In this document: piece after piece, positions 21,350 through 29,257 of the stretch
How positions within the stretch are numbered: position 1 is the stretch's first letter
How the letters are laid out: every line of letters begins with the position of its first letter
Source: Phellopilus nigrolimitatus
Taxonomy: Eukaryota; Basidiomycota; Agaricomycetes; Hymenochaetales; Hymenochaetaceae
Assembly: GCA_021029095.1 (NCBI GenBank)
Contig: JAJOHG010000111.1
Location: forward strand, 1 to 64,000
DNA: 64,000 bases
Direction: 5' to 3'
Position numbers and translations under genes: made by a program
The notes under the pieces: generated by a model
Seen by the model: only the letters and a program-made list of their open reading frames with translations
Told to the model about the DNA's origin: nothing
The model's database searches: none

Positions 21350-22652
21350 ATGTCTACCACGCTCAAAAAGATACCCACACGTCGTCTGGGTGAAAACGGG
21401 CCTTTCGTCAGCGCTATCGGGCTTGGAATCATGGGTATGTCTCAGAATAAATCATGGTTATCACAGGCTTGTTCAGCAGACGCTCGAATGCAGGCATCAG
21501 TGGGGTACACTATGGAAAGACCGACGATGCGGCGGCGTACAAGGCGCTCTCGTACGCTGCCGACCGCGGGGTGACATTCTGGGACTGCGCGGACGTGTAT
21601 GGCACCAGTATGCGAACGTTCCTTCTTCATGTTTTTGGATACGCGCACTCAATTGCATATCCCCAGCCGAGCTGACACTCGCGAAATGGTTCGCCGACAC
21701 AGGCCGGCGCTCTGATATCTTCCTCGCGACGAAATTCGGCGCGTACGACCCAGAAGGAAAGCACGGCGACGGCAGACCCATATCGACACCGTCGTACATC
21801 AAGTACGCGCTGCAGCGCTCGCTGACGCGCCTCGGCACGGACCACATCGACCTCTACTACCAGCACCGCGTCGACCCCGCGGTGCCGATTGAGGTCGTCC
21901 TCGAGACGCTGCGCGCGCCACTCGAGACCGGCGTGATCAAGTGGCTCGGCTTGAGCGAATGCAGCGCGGAGACGCTGAGGCGCGCGCGTGCGGTGAAAGG
22001 TGTGGGTGCGCGCGTCGTCGCAGCGCAGATGGAGTTCAGTCCGTATTTCTTGGATCATGAGAGTAGCGGGTTCGTTCAGGCGGCGAAGGAGCTGGGCGTT
22101 TCTATCGTCGCGTACAGTCCGCTCGCACGGGGACTTGTTTCGGGATGGTGAGCGAAGCAGAACTGATATATATATATTCAAGGTTCTCATAATTTATTTC
22201 AGCTATCGCTCGCGCGCGGATTTCGATGTGGGCGACTTCCGGCTCAAGCTGCCGCGCTTCTCGGAGGAGAACTTCCCGAAGAACTTGGTCCTGTCGGACA
22301 AGCTCAAGGCCATCGCTGACAAGTACAGCGCGACGCCCAGCCAGGTCACCCTTGCGTGGATCCTCGCAGAGCACGACAGTTGTGCGTGCCCTCTTTCCCC
22401 CTAAGCGCACCGCGCTGCTGACGACTTTACTTTGTTTCCCCAGTCATTCCGATCCCTGGCTGCCGCTCCGTCGAGCGCGTCGAGGAGAATGCGGGCGGCG
22501 CGGAGCTGAAACTTGCGCCCGAAGACGTCAAGGCGATCCGGGCGCTGAGCGAGGCCGCGGACGTGCAGGGTGCACGCTACCCAGACCAGTTCATGTCCGC
22601 CGTTAAAGGCGACTGTATCCCGCTCGAGGAATGGAAGGGCGAGCAGGCATGA
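21350..22652 (+). CDS. Aldo/keto reductase
   Basis: NADP(H)-dependent oxidoreductase of the aldo/keto reductase superfamily, probably cytosolic. Five exons (21350-21434, 21494-21607, 21667-22147, 22203-22378, 22444-22652) give 354 aa in phase, a normal length for the pyridoxal-reductase/aryl-alcohol-dehydrogenase type. The N-terminal strand LGENGPFVSAIGLGIMG leads the TIM barrel. The catalytic tetrad is visible: Asp and Tyr in DCADVYG, Lys in LATKFG and His in YYQHRVD. The C-terminal cofactor segment IIPIPGCRSVERVEENAGG is the expected NADPH-binding region. It is divergent from the GMC gene, and a pseudogene copy lies at 814-2130. The substrate cannot be assigned. Confidence 0.9.
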
Positions 22653-23146
22653 AAGGGAGGGGAAACGAATTTTCTGTTCGGTTTGTTACAAAAATCTACC
22701 CGTAGCTTCTATGCCGAACATGATGTAAGTTTAGAGATGTAAACTGGATAGCACAACTCGTTTGAAGGGGAAACATACTCGAAGAAAAAAGCTGCAGCAT
22801 ACAGATCAAGATGAATCTCCTTCTTTATCATTACTCTGATCTCTGCAAATTTCGACGAAGATCGTGAACGGAGGAAAAGGTCTGCCTTGTAATCCTCGCA
22901 AAACAGAAAACCCCGTTCACACCCTCTTCACCCACCGTGCGACGTAAGCGATTCCTGTGTCGATCCACGAAGGCGGCACTGGCAATCGAAGGACAGCGAG
23001 ATTCCCATGTCCTGACAGATAGCCACCGTCTTTGGGAATTTGAGCAACGTCGCGGCCAGCTCGTTCGCGTTTAGACCGTTCGCCCCTTTGTATGAGACAT
23101 ATGAAATGACCGCTCTTTTCAAGTGACTCTGCAGGGATGGCAAGCG
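22653..23146. other. 3' flank of the aldo/keto reductase, no gene recognised
   Basis: No supported coding frame. A reverse-strand frame at 22928-23176 lacks motifs and is probably chance. Confidence 0.4.
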
Positions 23147-23822
23147 AGTACCGTATATGGGGTTGGGCGCGCGCACACTGATCGTGAAGATAAGCCCACT
23201 TGAATTCCTCTCGATGACCGATGCGGAAAAAGAAAAGACGCGTGTGCGAGATTATTGTATATATGTACATTGTCGGTGCGCTGGTGATGGGGCGGGGGCG
23301 GGGTGATACAGGGCGGTACAGGGCGGTACATACGTACAGGGTGTGCTACAGAATGTACAAGTGTTTGGGGCGAGTGGGACGTGGAGATAGATGCTAGATG
23401 CTGGATGGGATGAGACAGACAGATAAGAAAAAAACAACAGACGAGACAAACAAGACAGAAAGATAGAAAGAGATAGAGAGAAAGATTAGACGGAAAGAAA
23501 TAGAATGTGCGGTTGTGCGGTTGTTATTGCAGCGTGAGGTAGTTCGTGGCGATTGCGAGTGCGGAATGCTGGTGCTGAGTGCGGATGCTGAGTGCGGATG
23601 TTGGACGTGACGGTTCAATTAATTGCTGCGTGCGTGAGAAAACCCAGATGACGTAAGTAGTCGTAAAGTCCACGCGAGGCGCGACTCGTGCGCCCTGCCG
23701 CGCTGACGTAGGTGGATCCGCGACAGCGCGTGCGATCCCAGGAGAAAGGCGCGCGGGCGATCCGCGCGGCGATGAATGGATGTGTGGATCCCGTGCGAGG
23801 AACCCAGGACCCTATTACTCAA

Positions 23823-25505
23823 CTAGACCCTCCTCCGCTTCGCCGGGCCAGCACGCGCCTCCACGTCCGCACACCGCTTCTGCGGCCGCCCCGGCTGCCC
23901 GTCCGCCCGTCCATCTTCCGCGGCGCCTTCTCCTTCTTCGGCGGCGGGCGGCGGGGTCGGCGACGGAGACGAGCAGCGCGAGCGGGGCGTAGCGTCGAAA
24001 AGCGAGGCGGGCGGGGTCGACGAGGTCGACGAGGAGGAGGAGGACGCGGCCTCCGAAAGCACCGGCGCCGACGCCGGCATCGGCTTGGGCGCGAGCCGCC
24101 GCGCGGCACGGCCCTTTTTCCCCGCTGCGGACGTGGCTCTGCCAACGGCGGCGGCAGCAGCGTCCTTCCGTGGGCGCCCGCGCTTGCGCCTCTCGTCTTT
24201 CGTCGGAGGTGCGTGTGCAGGTGCGGGGATGGGTGCGTGTGTGGGTGCTAGCACGGGTGTGGGTGGAAGCAGAGGCACCAGGGAGGGCGTCTCGACGTCG
24301 ACCATCTGCTCGTCCGCGTCTGCATCTTCGTTCCCATCTCCAGGCTCCGGCTGCGGTCCAGGCTCAGACCGCAGCTGCAGCAGCAACGCCGCCGCCTCCG
24401 CCTCCGCCCGGCGCTTCCCTGCGCGCGTCACGCGCGGCTCGACCTCCGCCGGTGCGGGCTCAGGCGGCGCAGGCGCGAGGTACGCCCACTCGCACCCCTG
24501 CAGGCGCGCGCTGCCCCAGCGCCACTCGTCCGGCACGGGCGTGTTCGCCCACAACTCTCCCCTCTCGAGCGCCTCCTCCAAATCCGCATCCGCCGCGTCC
24601 ACCGCGCGCGCGGCCTTCCTGACTTCGGGGACCCCGAGGAGCGCGGCGCGCGCACGCGCGAAGGGCGGGCGGGCGATGGGCGTGGGAGAGCGGAGGGGCG
24701 GCGCGATGCCGTATAGCGCGTAGTAGGCCTGCGCGAGCGCGAGGCGGAAGGCGGTGTAGGCGGCGTGGTACGTGTGTTCCAGGTGACGCGGGCCGAGCGG
24801 GCGGAATTCCGTGGGCGGGGTGGGCGGCGCTGTGTGGAGGGGGAGGGAGGAGGACGAGGAGGCGGGTGTGGCTGACGGCGTGCCGGCGAGAGGTAGAGGG
24901 GGGTAGGGAGGAGAGACGCGCGCTGGGGACGCGCTGCCGAGGTTTGGAGTTGTGGCTGGCGGCGCGCGGGCGTCCGGCCCGGAGAGCTCGGGCGACGCGG
25001 CGGGGAGGGGGAGGAGGACGGACGCCGGCGCGGGCGCGGCTGGGAGGCCCGCGAGCATGAGCGCGCCGACGCAGCCGATGGCGTCTGGCAGCGGCGGGCT
25101 GGGGGTGTCGAGCGCGTCGAGCGCGACGACGTGGAGGTGGAGAGCGGGCGCGTCCTCGTCGACAGGCTTGGGGAGGGTGTGCGCTGCGGGGAGCTGCGGG
25201 CTGCGCTTGCGCGCGAGGCGCGCCGGGAGGGCCGGGGTGTCTGCGTCTGCGTGTGTGGCCGCGTCGAAGACGGTGGACGTGGTCGTGGCGGACGAGGAGG
25301 TAGTGGCGGAGGAGGCGGTGGCGAGCGAGCGCGCGCTGCCCGCGGGCGACGACGACGCGCAGGGCGCGGGTGCGGGCGCGGGCCTGTACATGAGTTTGTG
25401 TACTGCGCGGCGGACAAAGGAAAGGGAACGGAAACGGAAAGGAACGGAGACGGTCAGCCTGCGTCCGTGGCCGGGGCGGGGCAGCGGGCACTCACCAGCT
25501 CTCAT
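23823..25505 (-). CDS. AT-hook nuclear protein, GC-rich, copy 2
   Basis: Exons 25505-25496 and 25402-23823 give 529 aa (MRA|VHKLMYRP...). The intron is 93 bp and contains no in-frame stop, so unspliced RNA would also read through with an extra 31 residues. Like copy 1, it has an Ala/Pro/Ser-rich N-terminus, the conserved core (GPRHLEHTYHAAYTAF, AYYALYGIAPP, ANTPVPDEWRWGSARL), an AT-hook (KRGRPRKD, about residue 405) and the basic end AKRRRV. Length differences to copy 1 are in-frame. A DNA-binding nuclear role is inferred from the AT-hook and the basic tail. The sequence is extremely CpG-rich, unlike its partner gene next door. Confidence 0.8.
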   Translation of the reverse strand: MRAGECPLPRPGHGRRLTVSVPFRFRSLSFVRRAVHKLMYRPAPAPAPCASSSPAGSARSLATASSATTSSSATTTSTVFDAATHADADTPALPARLARKRSPQLPAAHTLPKPVDEDAPALHLHVVALDALDTPSPPLPDAIGCVGALMLAGLPAAPAPASVLLPLPAASPELSGPDARAPPATTPNLGSASPARVSPPYPPLPLAGTPSATPASSSSSLPLHTAPPTPPTEFRPLGPRHLEHTYHAAYTAFRLALAQAYYALYGIAPPLRSPTPIARPPFARARAALLGVPEVRKAARAVDAADADLEEALERGELWANTPVPDEWRWGSARLQGCEWAYLAPAPPEPAPAEVEPRVTRAGKRRAEAEAAALLLQLRSEPGPQPEPGDGNEDADADEQMVDVETPSLVPLLPPTPVLAPTHAPIPAPAHAPPTKDERRKRGRPRKDAAAAAVGRATSAAGKKGRAARRLAPKPMPASAPVLSEAASSSSSSTSSTPPASLFDATPRSRCSSPSPTPPPAAEEGEGAAEDGRADGQPGRPQKRCADVEARAGPAKRRRV

Positions 25506-25660
25506 CGCGTCGGTCGGTCGGTAGACAGTCCCTTTGCAAATCGGTGGCGAGTACGAGTAAGGTGAGTATACGGGGACGAGCGGGCGAGCGGGGGTATGTG
25601 GACGCGCGCGCAGCTAGGTGAGTGGGTGGGTGTGCACCGCGCCCCGGGGTGGCCGCGGGG

Positions 25661-25726
25661 TTTATATGGCGGGCGGCTGCCACAAAGGAGCCACAGACGC
25701 ACAAAGGAGCCCTCAGGCCACAAAGG
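25661..25726 (-). promoter_or_regulatory. AT-hook gene promoter, copy 2: three CCTTTGTG sites and a TATA box
   Basis: On the reverse strand, CCTTTGTG occurs at 25719-25726, 25700-25707 and 25681-25688, then TATAAA at 25661-25666. Spacing is 18-19 bp, as in copy 1 (10570-10634). Confidence 0.6.
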
Positions 25727-26385
25727 AAGCCTGCTCCGGCCCAAGGACCAGGGGACGCGCTTGCGCCACAGCAATAATCGGTGGCGCGCGTGTCCGTATC
25801 GGGCGATTGTGCCTACATCGGGGCGTCAAAGGCCGTCTGCCTTTGCGTGCTTGTGGCTCGCAAAACTAACCGCGACAGGCTTTGGGTTTTAAACTATGAG
25901 GTTATTCTGGCTCACTCCCTACAAATTAATACTAGTGCCCATATAAATGGACAAGAAATGTAGCCGCTACAAAAGTCGTATTTCATGTCTGCAAATACTT
26001 GTCCTCCCTCGAAGCAAAAAAAGAGTGCAAAACTGTCTAGTGGTTGCCACTTTAACATCCTTTACACCCTATCACTGCAGGCATTGACTCAGAATTCCAC
26101 CCGTAGGGTGGTTCTAAGCCAATGCCCACAGGGTTGTATCTTTTGCATGCTGGACAGCAATCACACTTTTCCTAAGCCTGGTTGAAAGAACAGCACTCAT
26201 ATTCTTGCTTGCTATATACTCAAGCAGTGTAATACTCCAAGAAAGTAATGGAACTGGCTGTTAAGTGGGGAGAATAGGGGAGTGGCCTGGGTGGAGAGGG
26301 GGGAAAGAATGAGCAAGGGCTGGTGTATCAGTGTTGAGCCAGTGAGAGAGAAAATATCTGAGTCCAGGTCAAAAATGCAGACTTG

Positions 26386-26925
26386 TCATGCTTTATGTGC
26401 CTCTACTTCCCTCTTGAAGCTGTCATATACAAAATCCTTCAGTGTGGAGACACGTGGCACAGTAGCGTATTGTCTCTTCCCATGCTCATCTACCTTGCGT
26501 GCAATCCAATCTGCTTTCTCAGCTGGCAGACTGTTAATGCTGAGTGCAACACTGGCAACAGATGGCTGGCAGAGGAAGCTGGCAAACCATGGAATGAACT
26601 CGAAATTTGGGGTGTTGTAGGTGTAGGGGTGAAATATGCCTTCTGCCAGTGGGCCAACTGCTTCTGTGCGTCCATTCTGGTTGATCTTGAAGACATAGTT
26701 CAGATGAAGAGCTGGGTCAATGTTCCGGCTGTTAATGCTCATGCCCTGTCTCTTGGACCATTTATTGAACTTCATGCCATCGGGTTCGGGGATAAGAAAA
26801 CTGACAATGTGATCTGAAGTTCTTGTTGAAATTATCCACACATTACTGGTGTCATTGGGTATTTTTCCAAAACCAAGATAGAGAGATTTTGGGTCAAACT
26901 GTACTTCATGCATCATTCTGAGCAT
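26386..26925 (-). CDS. Orphan protein of the gene-pair unit, copy 2
   Basis: Family not recognised. The frame is open from ATG 26925 (MLRMMHEVQFDP; a second ATG is at 26916) to 26386, about 179 aa. A 5' UTR intron probably starts at the GTGAGT at about 26983 and ends at CTCAG just before ATG 26916, a structure mirrored in copy 1. It shares FDP-SLYLGFG, LNYVFKIN, LAEGIFHPY, WFASFLCQPSV, IARKVDEHG and TLKDFVYDSF with the copy 1 protein. No targeting signal or membrane helix is seen. It sits upstream of, and on the same strand as, the AT-hook gene. Confidence 0.65.
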   Translation of the reverse strand: MLRMMHEVQFDPKSLYLGFGKIPNDTSNVWIISTRTSDHIVSFLIPEPDGMKFNKWSKRQGMSINSRNIDPALHLNYVFKINQNGRTEAVGPLAEGIFHPYTYNTPNFEFIPWFASFLCQPSVASVALSINSLPAEKADWIARKVDEHGKRQYATVPRVSTLKDFVYDSFKREVEAHKA

Positions 26926-27077
26926 CACAGCCAAATGTATAAGTTCACAAACACACTTGAGATCCAATAAGAGACACTCACATTTCTGAGATTGTTGTGG
27001 GTTTTTGTTGTAGTTGTTGTTTTTGTGCTGTATGCGAGTGTGTGTTCTGATGCTCTGAAAACAGCAGACTGGGCAGG

Positions 27078-27085
27078 TTTATATA
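27078..27085 (-). promoter_or_regulatory. TATA box of the orphan gene, copy 2
   Basis: TATATAAA on the reverse strand in GCACTATATAAACCTGCCC, identical in context to 9533-9540. Confidence 0.7.
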
Positions 27086-27129
27086 GTGCTGCACCACAAC
27101 ATTGCACTGAACCACATTTGTGTTGCAGG

Positions 27130-27654
27130 GTGAGACCGGGTCCGCGCGAGAGACGTAACCTAATACAAGGGTAAGCTCAGTCGATCGCGTGGCGGTGCGA
27201 ACGTCTAATCATTGTAAACTAACCTAATACAAGGGTAAGCTAGTTTAATAGTTAATGAGCAAAAGTATAATAGAAATGTATAATGGCGAGAGCTCACCTC
27301 AGTCGATCGCGCGGCGGTGCGAACGTCTGAGGTGGGCGAAAGAATAAACGATCTTTTTATGCTACGGGTTTGCGTGCTTTCGGAAAAGCTATTTACTCTA
27401 CGAGATAAAGGAGAGAGGATAAAAGGAGATAAATGATAAGTAAATAACAGTCCTATTGGTTAACGATAAACGGGGGTATGGGGGACGATCGGGAGTGGTG
27501 CGCGGACGACGGTTCATCCACGCGCCGACCAATCGTGGTGCAGCGAGCCTCGTGCTCGCAGAGCCGAGACGCTGCGCTCGCGGCAGCACGTCCGAGCACG
27601 CAACCGGTGCGCGCGGGACGGGGCTCCGCCGGCTTGCGCTCCAACAATTTGCAC
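27130..27654. mobile_element. 525-bp insertion with 9-bp target duplication
   Basis: Absent from copy 1. It is bracketed by the direct 9-mer TGTTGCAGG at 27121-27129 and 27655-27663. The length of the duplication is typical of Mutator-like elements (known), but terminal inverted repeats are not evident beyond GTG, and there is no transposase frame. Inside, CCTAATACAAGGGTAAGCT occurs at 27159 and 27223, and CAGTCGATCGCG followed by GGCGGTGCGAACGTCT occurs at 27178 and 27300. The insert is rich in CpG, unlike the surrounding DNA. Confidence 0.65.
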
Positions 27655-28110
27655 TGTTGCAGGCCCTTTTTCTCCTTGGGGAGGCATGTATGCACCACAG
27701 GTAGTAACCATTGCACCAGATGAGTTGATTGGAATGTGTATCCTTGGCACCAGCTGCCATGCCACTGACAATTGCACACAACCACAATGCAAAGAGAGGG
27801 AAAATGCACCTCTGGCAGCAGAGATGTGCATAAGAGATGTGCATATATGTTGCCATTGCCAGGCTGCGTGGTGTTTCTCAGCAAAGCACAAGCATTGTGG
27901 TCAGCATTGTGCACACCTGTTTTGTGCAGAAGAAAATGCACATTTGTGCTTACCCAACCACACTCAGACACTCGGTCACACACTCACACACACTCTCTCA
28001 TGGTCATCTAGAGCACTATAGGCACACATACATGGACTCTCATAAGAGGTTGATCATTAGGCTCAATGTGCATCATCACCACAAATTACCTCCATCATTT
28101 GTTCTTGTAT

Positions 28111-28309
28111 ACAAACATATATAGAGTTGCCCTAGGATTTGAGTTTTGCCCTCTCAGTAGAGCGTAGCATGGGTCGACCCGTGGGTATTAGCATTTTGCT
28201 AATAACATGGCGAGTTCAGCTTCGATTTGAATGATCTCACATGTGTCATGTGCGCACCGTTAAATTCTACAGCATACAAAAATATATATTTCAATGGTAC
28301 ATTATTGAC
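28111..28309. other. Spacer at the outer end of copy 2
   Basis: Unique sequence of about 200 bp with no gene. It contains a small palindrome (ATTAGCATTTTGCTAAT). Confidence 0.4.
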
Positions 28310-28359
28310 AGCACTAGAGGCAAACGGGTCATTTAAGACCCGTGTTTGTCTCGCGTTGC

Positions 28360-28480
28360 GTGACCAACCGTCTCCAGGCAGCGCGCCGACGGTCGCTGTG
28401 GCGGGGAAGGCGGCGGGCAGATGCGATCGAGGCGGGCGTCTCGGCGTGGCGCGGGTCGGCGGCGGGTGTGCTGCGTTGAA
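28360..28480 (+). pseudogene. Short GMC oxidoreductase 3' remnant
   Basis: Matches, in inverted orientation, the start of the remnant at 13480 and the last exon region of the GMC gene at 17778-20570 (GCGCGCCGACGGTCGCTGTGG against ACGATCGCTGTGGCGGAG on the coding strand). Only the extreme C-terminal segment is left. Confidence 0.6.
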
Positions 28481-28704
28481 TTTTCTGGATTTTGTATTCT
28501 GCGCACGAGTTGGTATGGCAGGAGGCGCGTGCCCCGCGGCGGGCGGTGCTAGGGCTCCGCGCCGTAGGGGCGTATCGTATCGAGCAGAAGAGGAGGAAAA
28601 ATATACACCCCGAGTCCGTATTCCGGTCCCGGAGAGGCGCCCTCATCCGTTCTCGAGAATAGGGAGAAACTAACTGTGGAGGTGGACGCGTTTAGGATTG
28701 TTTA

Positions 28705-29191
28705 TTACATGTAACTTTCAGCGTCGAAAACAAACAACTCGTTGATGTGTTTGCAGGCTGGAGAGGCCTCGTCGAGGTTGCGAATACGGGCGGATCCGGC
28801 GACTATGGATGCGATATTCTCGTCATCTCGTCGCCTGGTAATACGTATGTGGAGTTCAGAGAGTGCCATGGGAAGAATAAGACTCGCCATGGACACTTTG
28901 CCCTGCTGGAGATTTTTGGCCATTGACAGCAACGAGTTGAGAATATCTTTTTGCGCGTCTACTGCATCATCCTCAGTTCATGAAGTCATTGTTGCTTGGA
29001 GCGACTTGAGGAACGGCAGACATTCTTCGATATTCCAAGTAACGATGAACATGTGGGAATGCTTCTGGGAGCTCAGCCAGTTCGTCCGCGTCCAGACACC
29101 TGTCTACCCGTATGAGATTGCCAGATTCAAGAGACTGCAATGACAGCGAGGAGTCAGCGAGTATAGACGAAGACTCGTTATGTAAATACAT
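28705..29191 (-). pseudogene. Unidentified frame, probably broken
   Basis: Two adjoining reverse-strand frames read as one protein if a single frame change near 28975 is allowed: first SLQSLESGNLIRVDRCLD, then QKDILNSLLSMAKNLQQGK through FVFDAESYM and a stop at 28705. I recognise no domain. The C-terminal end recurs at 13148-13225 beside the other GMC remnant, so the pair [this frame][GMC] was duplicated together. It may be a real gene with an unplaced intron. Confidence 0.35.
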
Positions 29192-29257
29192 GTGGGCATT
29201 GACGGCAACGTGTCGGAAATGTTGTCTTAGTCTTAGAGTAAGACTGAAGGTCTGGAT

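Larger units (their letters stand above)
23147..28110 (-). repeat. Duplicated gene-pair unit, copy 2 (inverted)
   Basis: The reverse-strand counterpart of 9090-13147. It starts at GTACCGTATATGGGGTTGG, passes the AGACAGACAGATAAGAAA tract and the AT-hook gene, and continues through the orphan gene to TTCTTGTATAC near 28106. It is longer than copy 1 mainly because of a 525-bp insertion at 27130-27654. The AT-hook half is well conserved, while the orphan-gene half has diverged strongly. Confidence 0.8.

Noticed and set aside
28321..28348. Inverted repeat CAAACGGGTC/GACCCGTGTTTG as a transposon end
   Set aside because: The arms differ by two bases, no partner copy or target duplication was found, and it coincides only loosely with a homology border.
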